64,000 bases of DNA from Fulvivirga maritima (GCF_021389955.1 NZ_CP089980.1:6133001-6197000); one strand, 5' to 3'. Positions 19,890 to 29,588 are shown, counted from the stretch's first letter. Translations and numbers: made by a program. The notes: generated by a model from the letters alone, not told the origin.

Positions 19890-20792
19890 ATGAGTATTAC
19901 TAAAACAGATATTTCGGAGTGGTTTAAGTTATTACAGGATGAAATCTGTAATGCATTAGAAAAAGCTGACGGCAAAGCCCAGTTTAAGGAGGACTTATGG
20001 GAAAGACCTGGCGGCGGCGGCGGCCGTACCAGAGTAATCACTGACGGTAATGTTTTAGAAAAAGGAGGCGTAAATTTCTCTGCTGTTGAAGGTACTACGC
20101 CTGTTAATATACTTCAGGCTCTGGAACTTGAAGAGTGCGATTTTTTCGCCACAGGAGTTTCAATAGTTATTCACCCCAGCAACCCTTGGGTGCCTATCAT
20201 TCACATGAATGTTCGCTATTTTGAAATGAGCAATGGCGTGTGGTGGTTTGGAGGTGGAATAGACCTAACACCTCATTACATAAACCCACAGGAGGCTTTT
20301 TACTTCCACCAAAGCATCAAATCTGTGTGCGACCATCATAACAGTGACTTTTATCCTAGATTTAAAACCTGGGCTGATGAGTATTTCTATTTGAAACACC
20401 GCAAAGAGACCAGAGGTGTGGGGGGTATTTTCTTTGACAGGCTTGGAGAAAGTGAAGGCTCCAAAGAAGATCTTTTTGCCTTTGTGCAGGAAGTAGGTAA
20501 AAGCTTTGCACCCATTTATGTTCACTATATCAATCAAAACAGAGACAAAACCTTTACTGAAGTAGAAAAGAATTGGCAAATGCTTCGCAGAGGCCGTTAT
20601 GTAGAGTTTAATTTAGTTTGGGACAAAGGCACAAAATTTGGCCTTGATACCGATGGCAGAACTGAGTCTATCCTCATGAGTTTGCCTCCCCAAGCGAACT
20701 GGGTATATGATTTTCAACCTGAAGAGGGCAGCAAAGAGAGTGAAACCCTTAAATTGCTTAAGAAAAATATTGATTGGATAAATCAAAAGTAA
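19890..20792 (+). CDS. hemF: Oxygen-dependent coproporphyrinogen III oxidase HemF
   Basis: Converts coproporphyrinogen III to protoporphyrinogen IX in haem synthesis, using O2. The 300-residue protein is the normal length, with family motifs GGGGGRTRV near 35-43, VSIVIHPSNPWVPIIHMNVRYF in the middle, WWFGGGIDLTPHY, and RRGRYVEFNLVWDKGTKFGL near the C-terminus. It is followed 29 bp later by a PAP2 phosphatase gene in the same direction, probably on one transcript. The presence of hemF indicates an aerobic or facultative lifestyle. Confidence 0.97.
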   Translation: MSITKTDISEWFKLLQDEICNALEKADGKAQFKEDLWERPGGGGGRTRVITDGNVLEKGGVNFSAVEGTTPVNILQALELEECDFFATGVSIVIHPSNPWVPIIHMNVRYFEMSNGVWWFGGGIDLTPHYINPQEAFYFHQSIKSVCDHHNSDFYPRFKTWADEYFYLKHRKETRGVGGIFFDRLGESEGSKEDLFAFVQEVGKSFAPIYVHYINQNRDKTFTEVEKNWQMLRRGRYVEFNLVWDKGTKFGLDTDGRTESILMSLPPQANWVYDFQPEEGSKESETLKLLKKNIDWINQK

Positions 20793-20821
20793 ACGCTACC
20801 ATTAAATTTTAAAGACACTTT

Positions 20822-21400
20822 ATGATAGATTGGTTAATCAAACTTGATCAGGAAATATTCTTTTTTCTCAACGGACTACATCAAGACTGGCTAGATCAGG
20901 TTATGTTTTGGATCTCTGATAAATATGTTTGGTTCCCTTTCTATGCTGTCCTTGCAGGAATTATCATTAAAAAATATAAATGGCATTCCATCATTTGGCT
21001 TGTAGGGTTAGGGCTGGCAATAGCTGCTGCAGATCAGGTTTGTTCTGGTTTTATGAAACCTTATTTTGAACGCCCCAGGCCCTCTAGAGATCCTCAGTTT
21101 GAAGGATTAGTCTATATTATTAATGGCTATACCGGAGGTCATTATGGCTTTGCTTCATCTCATTCAGGTAATGCCTTTTCTTTAGCGGCATTCGTCTTTT
21201 TCCTATTCAGAAATGAATACAAATGGATCTGGACAATTTTTGTTTGGGCCTTCGTGGTAGCATACAGCAGAATTTACCTGGGCGTACACTACCCCGGAGA
21301 CATTTTAGTGGGTGGACTTATTGGAACACTGTTTGGCTATCTTTTTTACAAGTTAGCAGCTTGGGTGCATGAGAATAAATTTAAATCTGTCCGGACTTAG
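20822..21400 (+). CDS. PAP2-family membrane phosphatase
   Basis: An integral membrane phosphatase of 192 residues with about five to six membrane segments and the three PAP2 signatures: KPYFERPRP near 79-87, SSHSGN near 120-125 (variant of PSGH), and SRIYLGVHYPGD near 158-169. Substrates for such proteins are lipid phosphates such as undecaprenyl pyrophosphate, phosphatidic acid or lipid A phosphates; the sequence does not decide which. Its end overlaps the convergent ribE gene by 20 bp. Confidence 0.88.
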   Translation: MIDWLIKLDQEIFFFLNGLHQDWLDQVMFWISDKYVWFPFYAVLAGIIIKKYKWHSIIWLVGLGLAIAAADQVCSGFMKPYFERPRPSRDPQFEGLVYIINGYTGGHYGFASSHSGNAFSLAAFVFFLFRNEYKWIWTIFVWAFVVAYSRIYLGVHYPGDILVGGLIGTLFGYLFYKLAAWVHENKFKSVRT

Positions 21401-21977
21401 CTAGAAGTTTTTGTACGTATTTTCCAATAATATCAAACTCTAGATTAACAGAACTGCCTACCTCTAAATGTTTCATATTAGTGTGTTCGTAAGTGTAAGG
21501 AATAATAGCTACACTAAATTCATTATCTTTTGAATTAAAGCAAGTTAGGCTAATTCCATTAAGAGTTATTGACCCTTTTTCTACTGTAAAATGCTCTTTA
21601 GAAAGATTATGCTCTATCGTAAAAAGCCAGCTACCACCTTCTTCTTTAATGCTTTTAACCACACCAGTCATATCCACATGCCCTTGTACAATATGACCAT
21701 CAAATCGGCCATTATTAATCATGCAGCGCTCCAGATTTACAAGGCTTCCTGGCTTTAAATCTCCCAGGCTAGTCTTAGTCATGGTTTCATGAATAGCGGT
21801 AACAAAATGGCTATCTCCATCTACCTCAGTCACCGTAAGGCAAACTCCATTGTGAGATACGCTTTGATCTATCTTTAATTCGGAAGATATAGAACTTTCT
21901 ATTTCAAAATGTCTATTCTCCCCTTCTGTTTGGATAGATTTCACCATACCCAAACTCTCTATAATTCCGGTAAACAT
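21381..21977 (-). CDS. ribE: Riboflavin synthase alpha chain RibE
   Basis: Catalyses dismutation of two 6,7-dimethyl-8-ribityllumazine molecules to riboflavin. The 198-residue protein has two tandem lumazine-binding barrels: the first starts with the canonical MFTGIIESLG and includes SVSHNGVCLTV; the second includes IVQGHVDMTG and GSITLNGISLT. No FMN riboswitch was recognised in the 80 bp upstream, where the preceding gene on this strand is the MFS exporter. Confidence 0.97.
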   Translation of the reverse strand: MFTGIIESLGMVKSIQTEGENRHFEIESSISSELKIDQSVSHNGVCLTVTEVDGDSHFVTAIHETMTKTSLGDLKPGSLVNLERCMINNGRFDGHIVQGHVDMTGVVKSIKEEGGSWLFTIEHNLSKEHFTVEKGSITLNGISLTCFNSKDNEFSVAIIPYTYEHTNMKHLEVGSSVNLEFDIIGKYVQKLLAKSGQI

Positions 21978-22059
21978 AAGCTATTTATTATTTTGCTGTA
22001 AAGCTAACTAAACCACACAGGCTAAAAAACTAATTGGAATAATACAGTATTACATACTC

Positions 22060-23283
22060 CTATTGACCATAAGAGTCTGATAACTTCTCTTTTTTGGGAC
22101 TTCGCTTTTTGCCATCACCTGCAAGCAATATTATCAAACCTCCCGCAGCGCAAAAAGCCATTACTAGCACCATAGGCAAAGTAGTACCATTGTGCAGCAC
22201 ACTTACAAGTGCAGAAACCAAGCCTCCAAGTCCCATCCTGATAGCTCCCATTAAGGCACTGGCACTACCTGCATTTTTAGTAAACGGGGCTAAAGTTAAA
22301 GCGGAAGCATTAGGATTAGATAATCCATGACCGGTTAAGAATATGAAAAGCAATGCAATGAGCATATACATATTAATAATGCCAAGCATCACCCCTCCTA
22401 CCATCAATATACCAGTAACTACCTGATAGCTAATAGCCACTTTCATTACCTGCTTGTTACTGTAATACTTTAATAAAATATGGTTCAGCTGAGTAGATCC
22501 TATCATGGCAAAAGCCAGAATAGCGAAAATCCAACCATACTGCTTTTCTGACACTTGATAAATATTCATGAACACGTCTGAAGACCCGGCAATATAAGCG
22601 AAAGGGGCCGAGGTAGCTATTCCTCCAGCAAAACCATACACTGCAAACTGCTTGTTGTTTAACACTGTCCAATAGGCTTTAGCCACTGCTTTAGGCTTTA
22701 AAGACAATGATCGGTCTGCCAGCTGCCCTTCTGGCAGTGCGAAAAATGCTGCCACTAAAATAAAAGCTGTAATACCTCCTAAAACCAAAAACACTGAATG
22801 CCAGCCATAAGAAGCCACCATATATCCACCTAAAGTAGGCGCAATCATAGGAGAAATGGCGATTACTAACACCAACATAGCAAAAGCCTGCGCTGTTTTT
22901 TCCACAGGAAACAAGTCTCTCACTAATGCCTGAGCCGCTACCATACCTGCACACCCACCAACAGCCTGTACCAATCGCATAAAGATCAGCTGCTCTACAG
23001 AATTGGTATATGCGCAACCTACCGACGCCACTACATAGATAAGCAAACCAATATACAACGGCCTTTTTCTTCCAAACCTATCAAGCAATGGCCCATAAAC
23101 TAATTGCCCCAATGATATTCCTATAAAATAACTGGTCAACGACAGCTGCACCCTATCTATAGTTGAGTTCAGGTCTTTAGCTATAGATGGAAAGCCTGGC
23201 AAATACATATCAATCGAAAAAGGACTTATTGTAGAAAGAAGCCCTAAAATTAAAATCAATATAAAATATTGCGATTTTGTCAT
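22060..23283 (-). CDS. MFS transporter, Bcr/CflA drug-resistance family
   Basis: A 12-helix major facilitator antiporter of 407 residues. The N-terminal helix (YFILILILGLLSTISPFSIDMYLPGFP) is typical of the Bcr/CflA group, and motif A appears as GPLLDRFGRKRPLYIG near residues 63-78. Homologues export bicyclomycin, chloramphenicol, cysteine-pathway compounds and others; substrate cannot be told here. The gene is divergent from cysS across 212 bp. The C-terminus is charged (GDGKKRSPKKEK). Confidence 0.9.
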   Translation of the reverse strand: MTKSQYFILILILGLLSTISPFSIDMYLPGFPSIAKDLNSTIDRVQLSLTSYFIGISLGQLVYGPLLDRFGRKRPLYIGLLIYVVASVGCAYTNSVEQLIFMRLVQAVGGCAGMVAAQALVRDLFPVEKTAQAFAMLVLVIAISPMIAPTLGGYMVASYGWHSVFLVLGGITAFILVAAFFALPEGQLADRSLSLKPKAVAKAYWTVLNNKQFAVYGFAGGIATSAPFAYIAGSSDVFMNIYQVSEKQYGWIFAILAFAMIGSTQLNHILLKYYSNKQVMKVAISYQVVTGILMVGGVMLGIINMYMLIALLFIFLTGHGLSNPNASALTLAPFTKNAGSASALMGAIRMGLGGLVSALVSVLHNGTTLPMVLVMAFCAAGGLIILLAGDGKKRSPKKEKLSDSYGQ

Positions 23284-23430
23284 ATCCTGATTTAATAAAC
23301 TAAGTGTATTAAAAACACTAAGTTATGAATGATTAAACCCTCTATAACGTAACCACAAATATTTAGTTTAACATTTCTTATTTATTTCCCTTCTTTTCCC
23401 AAAACGATCATTTCTTACGAAAGAAAGTAG

Positions 23431-23469
23431 AAAATGCTCATTATTTTGCGAAATGCTCTTAATTTTGCA
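23431..23469 (+). promoter_or_regulatory. cysS promoter region with a tandem direct repeat and -7 box
   Basis: Two near-identical copies of about 19 bases (aaatgctcattattttgcg and aaatgctcttaattttgca) lie head to tail. The second contains TAATTTTG at 23460-23467, matching the Bacteroidota -7 box TAnnTTTG, 28 bp before the cysS start. Confidence 0.45.
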
Positions 23470-23495
23470 GCCTTATAGAATAACCAGAAACATAC

Positions 23496-24995
23496 ATGTC
23501 ATTAAAAGAAAAGTACCCCATAGCCCTGTACAACACTTTAAGTGGTAAAAAAGAAACCTTTGTACCTTTAAATAAAGAAAGTGTAGGCATGTATGTATGT
23601 GGACCTACCGTTTATAGCGATGTTCATCTGGGCAACATTCGCACCTTTATGAGCTTTGATATTGTGTACAGATATTTAATGTACATAGGCTATAAGGTAC
23701 GTTATGTAAGAAACATTACTGATGTGGGCCACCTGGAAAATGACGCAGATGAAGGCGAAGACAAAATCGCTAAAAAAGCACGCATAGAACAGCTGGAACC
23801 TATGGAACTGGTACAAAAGTACACCTCTGGCTTTCATCAGGTACTTGAACAATTCAATATTTTACCTGTAAGCATTGAGCCTTCTGCCACCGGTCATATT
23901 GTGGAGCAGATTGAAATGGTAAAAGAACTCATAGATAATGGCTGGGCTTATGAAGTAAATGGCTCTGTATATTTTGATGTTTCTAAATATGATAAGTCTC
24001 ATTCTTACGGCAGACTCTCCAAAAGAAAGATAGAAGAGCTTATGGATAGCGGCCGTACGCTTGACAGCCAGGATGAGAAAAGAAACAAAATAGATTTCGC
24101 TATTTGGAAAAAGGCATCTCCAAGCCACATCATGCGTTGGAACTCTCCTTGGGGAGAAGGTTTCCCCGGATGGCACCTGGAGTGTACTGTAATGAGCACC
24201 AAATACCTAGGAGAACAGTTTGACATCCATGGCGGTGGTATGGATCTGGTATTCCCTCACCATGAATGTGAAATAGCACAGTCTGTGGGAGCCACAGGAA
24301 AGGATCCCGTGAGCTACTGGATGCATGCTAACATGCTCACTGTAAACGGACAGAAAATGAGTAAGTCTTTAGGTAATTCATTCTTACCTTCTGAGTTGTT
24401 TTCTGGAAAACATAAGCTTTTAGAAAGAGGCTTTAGCCCTATGGCAGTTAGGTTCTTTATGTTGCAGTCTCACTACTCTAGCACCCTAGACTTCTCTAAC
24501 GAAGCACTGATTGCCGCTGAAAAAGGCTATAAAAGGTTAATGGAAGGCTTAAAGGTTTCTAAAAATCTCACGTATAGCAAAGGGCAGGTTAATCAAGAGC
24601 TGGAAGATTCTGTAAACGCTATGATTGACAGCCTGTTCCAAAACATGGGAGATGACTTTAATACGGCTAAAACACTAGCGGTATTATTTGAAATCACCAC
24701 GCTAATGAACAACTTCAAAGCAGGCAACCATAGTACTGGTGAGATCAAAGAAGACACTTTCAATAGCCTCATTGAACATTACCAAGGCATTATTTTAAAA
24801 GTACTGGGCTTAAACGAAGAGATAGAGAGCAATAACAACCTTGCAAATGGTGTAATTGAGCTACTCATCAATTTAAGATCTGATGCCAAATCAGCCAAAA
24901 ATTATGCTTTATCAGACAAAATAAGGGATGATTTAAAAGGTTTGGGCGTTACACTTAAAGATGGAAAAGACGGCACTGAATTTACTATTGATTAA
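23496..24995 (+). CDS. cysS: Cysteinyl-tRNA synthetase CysS
   Basis: Class I aminoacyl-tRNA synthetase charging tRNA-Cys, 499 residues. The HIGH-type motif is in [17 protein letters not shown] (near 31-47), the zinc and active-site region in [10 protein letters not shown] and HHECEIAQS, and the KMSKS loop is [10 protein letters not shown]. The C-terminal anticodon-binding helix bundle ends at the expected length. yidD follows 6 bp later and is probably co-transcribed. Confidence 0.98.
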   Translation: MSLKEKYPIALYNTLSGKKETFVPLNKESVGMYVCGPTVYSDVHLGNIRTFMSFDIVYRYLMYIGYKVRYVRNITDVGHLENDADEGEDKIAKKARIEQLEPMELVQKYTSGFHQVLEQFNILPVSIEPSATGHIVEQIEMVKELIDNGWAYEVNGSVYFDVSKYDKSHSYGRLSKRKIEELMDSGRTLDSQDEKRNKIDFAIWKKASPSHIMRWNSPWGEGFPGWHLECTVMSTKYLGEQFDIHGGGMDLVFPHHECEIAQSVGATGKDPVSYWMHANMLTVNGQKMSKSLGNSFLPSELFSGKHKLLERGFSPMAVRFFMLQSHYSSTLDFSNEALIAAEKGYKRLMEGLKVSKNLTYSKGQVNQELEDSVNAMIDSLFQNMGDDFNTAKTLAVLFEITTLMNNFKAGNHSTGEIKEDTFNSLIEHYQGIILKVLGLNEEIESNNNLANGVIELLINLRSDAKSAKNYALSDKIRDDLKGLGVTLKDGKDGTEFTID

Positions 24996-25001
24996 TCAGC
25001 T

Positions 25002-25238
25002 ATGATGAACCTTCTGAAGATATTATTTATCATTCCGGTAAGGTTTTATCAGTTAGCAATAAGCCCACTTTTGGGTCAAAACTGCAGACATACCCCCACT
25101 TGCTCCCAATATACTATTGAGGCAATTAAAGAGTGGGGGCCTTTTAAAGGCACCTGGCTTGGCATGAAACGAATTTCTCGCTGCCATCCTTGGGGTACCA
25201 GCGGCTATGATCCTGTGCCCAAGAAAGAAAAAAAATAA
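25002..25238 (+). CDS. yidD: Membrane protein insertion efficiency factor YidD
   Basis: A small (78-residue) membrane-associated protein thought to assist YidC-mediated insertion. The family pattern is clear: [20 protein letters not shown], then [20 protein letters not shown] and the ISRCHPW motif with conserved cysteines, ending GYDPVP. The start has two successive ATGs; the first follows cysS by 6 bp. It is usually found with rnpA/yidC, but lies with cysS here. Confidence 0.93.
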   Translation: MMNLLKILFIIPVRFYQLAISPLLGQNCRHTPTCSQYTIEAIKEWGPFKGTWLGMKRISRCHPWGTSGYDPVPKKEKK

Positions 25239-25357
25239 TACCTCCTTATCACATAAGGCCCTCCTCCTACCTTTCGCATTACTATTTAGCTTTCCTTTTC
25301 GAGGGTATCCCAACATATTTGAGCATATTTGTCTAAACCTCTAACGCTCCCTAAACC

Positions 25358-26365
25358 ATGTTAAAAATAGATATGCACACCCATATTATTCCAGAAATAA
25401 TGCCTAACTGGACTGAAAAATTTGGATATGGAGACTTTATCTATCTGCAACATCATACAAAAGGAGTAGCGAAGATGATGAAAGGCAATCAGTTCTTTCG
25501 CGAGATACAAGCTAACTGTTGGGATCCTCAGATAAGGATAGATGAATACCAACAGTTCAAAACTCAGGTTCAGGTAGTATGTACCATTCCGGTAATGTTC
25601 TCTTACTGGGCCAAGCCAGATGACTGTTATGACCTATCCCGCTTTCTTAATGATCATATGGCCGCATTGGTAGAGGCTTACCCCAAAAACTATATCGGAT
25701 TAGCCACCATTCCTATGCAGGACGCGGATCTGGCAATTGAAGAATTAGAAAGGTGCAAAAAATTAGGGTTTCCGGGTATTCAGATAGGCAGCAATATCAA
25801 TAATGAAAACCTAAGCGAAGATCGCTTTTATCCCATATTCGAAGCATGTCAGGCCTTAGACATGGCCATAATGGTACACCCTTGGAATATGATGGGCATG
25901 GAGAGCATGCCTAAATACTGGCTTCCCTGGCTGGTAGGCATGCCTGCTGAGACCTCTAGAGCCATCTGCTCCATAATTTTTTCAGGAATCATGGAAAAAC
26001 TTCCTAATCTAAGATTTAACTTCGTGCATGCCAGTGGCTCCTTTTTGGCCACCATAGGCAGAATAGAACACGGCTTCCATTGCAGACCAGACCTCGTGGC
26101 CATTGATAATAACATTAATCCACGCAACTATATTGGAAAATTCTGGGTTGATTGTATTACGCATGACAAAAAAATGCTAGAATACGTTTTGGAAACCCAA
26201 GGATCTAATAGAGTAACTTTAGGGTCTGACTATCCCTTTCCTTTGGGAGATTTGGAAATTGGCAAGTTTGTTGAAGAAATGAATCTGCCGGCCGAAGAGG
26301 TTGAAAATATTTTTTGCAATTCCACGTTGGAATGGCTTAACTTGGAAAAGAAAGATTATATATAG
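25358..26365 (+). CDS. ACMSD-type amidohydrolase (2-amino-3-carboxymuconate-6-semialdehyde decarboxylase)
   Basis: A zinc-dependent decarboxylase of the amidohydrolase superfamily, 335 residues, the normal ACMSD length. Metal-binding residues are visible: His7 and His9 (DMHTHIIPE), a His in MAIMVHPWNMMGM, a His in FNFVHASGS and an Asp in TLGSDYPFPLGD. In the kynurenine pathway ACMSD diverts the 3-hydroxyanthranilate product from quinolinate to complete oxidation. No other kynurenine-pathway gene is in the window. A secreted TPR protein starts directly at the next base. Confidence 0.88.
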   Translation: MLKIDMHTHIIPEIMPNWTEKFGYGDFIYLQHHTKGVAKMMKGNQFFREIQANCWDPQIRIDEYQQFKTQVQVVCTIPVMFSYWAKPDDCYDLSRFLNDHMAALVEAYPKNYIGLATIPMQDADLAIEELERCKKLGFPGIQIGSNINNENLSEDRFYPIFEACQALDMAIMVHPWNMMGMESMPKYWLPWLVGMPAETSRAICSIIFSGIMEKLPNLRFNFVHASGSFLATIGRIEHGFHCRPDLVAIDNNINPRNYIGKFWVDCITHDKKMLEYVLETQGSNRVTLGSDYPFPLGDLEIGKFVEEMNLPAEEVENIFCNSTLEWLNLEKKDYI

Positions 26366-26995
26366 ATGCATAAGCAATTATTACTTGTTAGTATTTTTTC
26401 ACTCATCTCCTGCATGAGTGTATTAGCTCAGGAAACACAGGAAGAGAAAATTCAACAAGCTATAATGGATAGAGAGCAAGCCGAAAGATCTCAAATACTA
26501 CAAACTATGGATCGTGGTGTAGCTTTAATGGAAGATGAAAAGTACACCGAAGCCAACGCACTATTCAAAGATGTGCTAGCTCATGTAAAAGTAGTACCTA
26601 CAGAGCTATGCTTTTATTTCGGAAAAAACTCTTATCACTTAGGCAAGTACCGTCAGAGTATTGACTGGTTAAATAAATATATTGAGTTAAAAGGAACTAC
26701 AGGACAGTATTTTGATGAGTGTTCTGAATATTTAGAAAAAGCAAAACAAGGCTTTGTAGGTGTTCAGAAGGAAGAAAGAGAAGAAGTGAAAAACATCCTT
26801 TCTATCAATTATGACATAGACTGTGGCCCCAGCGGCATGGTAATATGTCCTGTATGCCAGGGAAAAGGGGTAATAATTACTAAAGGCCAATTTAGAGACA
26901 CTTACAAGACCTGCCCCTATAGCAATGATCATGGCTTACTTACCTGCGAAGAATACAACCAATTACTTCGCGGAGAACTAAAGCCAAAATTATAA
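26366..26995 (+). CDS. Secreted TPR protein with a C-terminal CxxCxGxG-type zinc-finger segment
   Basis: The 209-residue protein has a signal peptide (LLLVSIFSLISCMSVLAQ), a central helical TPR-like region (residues 50-130: GVALMEDEKYTEANALF, SYHLGKYRQSIDWLNKY) and a C-terminal segment with CPVCQGKGVI and later Cys residues (KTCPY, LLTCEEY), resembling half of a DnaJ-type zinc finger. Its ATG follows the ACMSD stop with no spacing, so the two form one transcript. I do not recognise a named family; TPR/zinc-finger periplasmic proteins of this type are common in Cytophagales. Confidence 0.7.
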   Translation: MHKQLLLVSIFSLISCMSVLAQETQEEKIQQAIMDREQAERSQILQTMDRGVALMEDEKYTEANALFKDVLAHVKVVPTELCFYFGKNSYHLGKYRQSIDWLNKYIELKGTTGQYFDECSEYLEKAKQGFVGVQKEEREEVKNILSINYDIDCGPSGMVICPVCQGKGVIITKGQFRDTYKTCPYSNDHGLLTCEEYNQLLRGELKPKL

Positions 26996-27070
26996 CCAAG
27001 CCTACCTATGGTTACTCACTTATCGGTTACCTTTTGCCAAATTTACGCATGACTAGGTACCACTAGCAGA

Positions 27071-27101
27071 TTGCTAATTGTTTGGTGAAATGTTAACTTT
27101 G
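27071..27101 (+). promoter_or_regulatory. Bacteroidota-type promoter for trhO
   Basis: TTG at 27071-27073 and TAACTTTG at 27094-27101 are separated by 20 bases, matching the TTG-N19/20-TAnnTTTG consensus of Bacteroidota housekeeping sigma factor. The gene starts 29 bases downstream of the -7 box. Confidence 0.55.
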
Positions 27102-27130
27102 TCGGATAAATCAAAAGACATTCTTGCAAA

Positions 27131-28159
27131 ATGATCTTACATAATAGAGTTAATGGAAAAGTCCTTAAAGAACAAATTAAGGCCAGTGACGAAAAACGCG
27201 TCACTTTATCTTTTTACAAATACGTAAAACTATCTGATCCTCAGGACTTCAGAGATAAGTTGTATAATGACTACAGCAATCTTGGCGTCTATGGACGGAT
27301 ATACGTAGCGAATGAAGGAGTAAATGCTCAGATCAGTGTGCCTGCTGAGCGATATGAGGAGTATGCGGAATACATGAATAATTCCGAACAGCTGAATGGC
27401 GCACACCTTAACAATGCCATTGAAGATGATGGAAAATCGTTCTTTAAATTAAAAATACAGGTTCGTAAAAAAATCTTAGCTGATGGGCTTAATGATACCA
27501 CCTTTGATGTAACAAACAAGGGGGTTCACCTTACTGCTGAAGATTTTAACAAACTGGCAGAAGATCCTAACACTATCCTTTTGGATATGAGGAACCACTA
27601 TGAAACAGAAGTGGGCCATTTTAAAGATGCCATCTGTCCTGATGTGGATACTTTCAGAGACTCTCTCCCTATTATAGAAGAGATGCTGGAAGACAAAAAG
27701 GACAAAAACCTGCTCATGTACTGCACCGGAGGAATCCGATGTGAAAAGGCTAGCGCTTATTATAAGCACAAAGGCTTTAAAAATGTATTCCAACTTCAGG
27801 GCGGAATTATTGAGTATGCGCGTCAGGTAAATGAACAAGGTATTGAAAATAAATTCATCGGGAAGAACTTTGTCTTTGATGAAAGACTTGGAGAGCGGAT
27901 TTCTGATGATGTAATAAGCCATTGTCACCAATGTGGTAAACCATGTGATGATCATACCAATTGTAAAAATGATGGTTGTCACTTGCTATTTATTCAATGT
28001 AAAGAATGTGCCGAAAAATACGAAGGCTGTTGTTCAGAAGAGTGCGTTGATATTATTCATTTGCCTGAAGATGAGCAAAAGAAAATCCGCCAAGGAGTGA
28101 ACAAAGGCAGGCAAGTATTTAAAAAAGGGCGTTCAGAAAAGCTGACTTTTAAAAAGTAA
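27131..28159 (+). CDS. trhO: tRNA uridine(34) hydroxylase TrhO (rhodanese-like)
   Basis: This oxygen-dependent enzyme hydroxylates U34 of tRNAs as the first step to 5-(carboxy)methoxyuridine. The 342-residue protein has an N-terminal acylphosphatase-like domain (LSFYKYVKLSDPQDFRD, GRIYVANEGVNAQIS), a central rhodanese domain with the active-site loop CTGGIRCEKA (Cys198), and a C-terminal Cys-rich region (CHQCGKPC, CKECAEKYEGCCSEEC). Family members from YceA onward share this order and length. It is flanked by non-coding spacers and appears monocistronic. Confidence 0.94.
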   Translation: MILHNRVNGKVLKEQIKASDEKRVTLSFYKYVKLSDPQDFRDKLYNDYSNLGVYGRIYVANEGVNAQISVPAERYEEYAEYMNNSEQLNGAHLNNAIEDDGKSFFKLKIQVRKKILADGLNDTTFDVTNKGVHLTAEDFNKLAEDPNTILLDMRNHYETEVGHFKDAICPDVDTFRDSLPIIEEMLEDKKDKNLLMYCTGGIRCEKASAYYKHKGFKNVFQLQGGIIEYARQVNEQGIENKFIGKNFVFDERLGERISDDVISHCHQCGKPCDDHTNCKNDGCHLLFIQCKECAEKYEGCCSEECVDIIHLPEDEQKKIRQGVNKGRQVFKKGRSEKLTFKK

Positions 28160-28430
28160 AATCAGTTCTATAGGTATTAATTAGGTTTTGGAACACTAAG
28201 CAGTAAAATGCGAATTTTCTGTAGATGTGGTTCTAACAATAAAATAAATGACTTCCCTCAGGGAGTTAGTTGGCTATACGTTTTTTTCAATTGAGATTAA
28301 GAATATTTAAAAGGGTAGACAGATAATATTTACCCTTAGTTCTTACTCTTTTTAAATTATTTGAGATTTATATATTTAGTCATTTTGAGGTGAAGCACTG
28401 GTTTTCATGCCAAAATAATACTTATTTGAT

Positions 28431-29411
28431 ATGGCGCGCATAAAATATTATTACGACACGGAAACGTGTAAATATGAACGGGTTAAAGTCAAAAAACAAG
28501 ACATTGTACTTAACCTACTTGGTTTAGGATCTCTAATAGTGGCTATAGCTGCAGGCCTCAATATACTTTTTAGCAGTTATTTCGTATCCCCAAAAGAGGT
28601 AATTCTGAAAAATGAAGTCGCTGAAATGGAGTTTTATTATGAAAACATTAATAATAAAGTAAGTGAACTTCATGAAATACTCACCGCTCTGGAAAAAAGA
28701 GACGATGAAATCTACAGAATGGTTTTAGGAGCAGAACCTATTGATCCTTCCATCCGAAATGCAGGCATAGGAGGTGTAGACCGTTACAAGGAAATCAGAG
28801 ATAAGGACATTATTCACGGAGAAGACATTATTTCTCTTAGCGAAGATATTGACAAGCTAAGAAGGAAAGTATACATCCAGTCTAAAAGCTATGATGACAT
28901 CATAGAACTTGCCGAGAATAAGGCTAAAATGTTAGCGGCTATACCAGCTATTCAGCCCATATCTAACGAAAAACTTATACGGTTGGCTTCCGGCTTTGGC
29001 TATAGGGTTCATCCTGTCTACAAAGTAAAAAAGCTCCATACAGGCATCGACTTTTCAGCTCCAATTGGCACTCCTATTTATGCCACCGCTGACGGTGTGG
29101 TATCCAATACCACTATTAGCTTCGGTGGTTATGGCAAGCATGTAGAAATAGACCATGGGTTCGGATACAAAACTCACTATGCCCACATGCATGAATTTGT
29201 GGTGGAAGAAGGTCAAAAAGTAAAAAGAGGTCAAATGATAGGTTATGTTGGTAACACAGGCGTATCTACAGCTCCTCATTTACATTATGAGGTGATTAAA
29301 AATGATAAAAAGATAAATCCTATTCATTATTTCTTTAATGACCTGGATGCTGAAGAATATGAAAAAATTATAGAATTAGCGTCAATAGAAAACCAATCAT
29401 TAGGAATGTAA
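28431..29411 (+). CDS. Membrane-anchored M23-family metallopeptidase
   Basis: A 326-residue peptidoglycan endopeptidase-type protein. A short cytoplasmic N-terminus (MARIKYYYDTETCKYERV) leads to one membrane segment (about 27-50), then a coiled region with an EMEFYYENINNKVSEL heptad pattern, and a C-terminal M23/LytM domain. Zinc and catalytic residues are present: HTGIDFSAPIG, HYAHMHE and HLHYEV, so it should be active rather than a degenerate EnvC-like regulator. This N-terminal start is typical of a Bacteroidota M23 family. A 270-bp spacer precedes it with no clear promoter. Confidence 0.9.
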   Translation: MARIKYYYDTETCKYERVKVKKQDIVLNLLGLGSLIVAIAAGLNILFSSYFVSPKEVILKNEVAEMEFYYENINNKVSELHEILTALEKRDDEIYRMVLGAEPIDPSIRNAGIGGVDRYKEIRDKDIIHGEDIISLSEDIDKLRRKVYIQSKSYDDIIELAENKAKMLAAIPAIQPISNEKLIRLASGFGYRVHPVYKVKKLHTGIDFSAPIGTPIYATADGVVSNTTISFGGYGKHVEIDHGFGYKTHYAHMHEFVVEEGQKVKRGQMIGYVGNTGVSTAPHLHYEVIKNDKKINPIHYFFNDLDAEEYEKIIELASIENQSLGM

Positions 29412-29484
29412 TGGAAAATTTAATATTCAAATCTATTGCTTGATTAATAACTATTGGCTTACTTAGCAATAGAATAAGAAACAA

Positions 29485-29565
29485 ATGAACTTAAGCGTAA
29501 ACAAATATCACCATCACCACCATCATTTCAACATCGATCTGATGCATGGGAGGTATATGTTTTAG
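29485..29565 (+). CDS. hisL: Histidine operon leader peptide (six consecutive His codons)
   Basis: A 26-codon ORF, ATG at 29485 and TAG at 29563, encoding NKYHHHHHHF in its first half and a seventh His at codon 21. It is followed by an intrinsic terminator and then hisG 76 bp after its stop. This is the layout of a transcription attenuator: ribosome stalling on His codons when charged tRNA-His is scarce should favour read-through. A candidate antiterminator is weaker than in the aromatic leaders: GCATGG at 29544-29549 can pair with CCATGT at 29601-29606. Confidence 0.92.
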   Translation: MNLSVNKYHHHHHHFNIDLMHGRYMF

Positions 29566-29588
29566 CGTAAAAATATTTTAACAAAAAC

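Noticed and set aside
21978-22059. FMN riboswitch before ribE
   Set aside because: The upstream gap is only about 80 bp and shows none of the conserved RFN stem sequences.
28250-28285. Hairpin acttccct/agggagtt as trhO terminator
   Set aside because: The stem has a loop of only two bases and the T run lies about 15 bases away, so it is not a convincing intrinsic terminator.
28208-28294. 28-codon ORF starting MRIFCRCGSNNK downstream of trhO
   Set aside because: CRCGS resembles a zinc ribbon start, but the ORF is very short, has no neighbours that support it and no promoter or start context.
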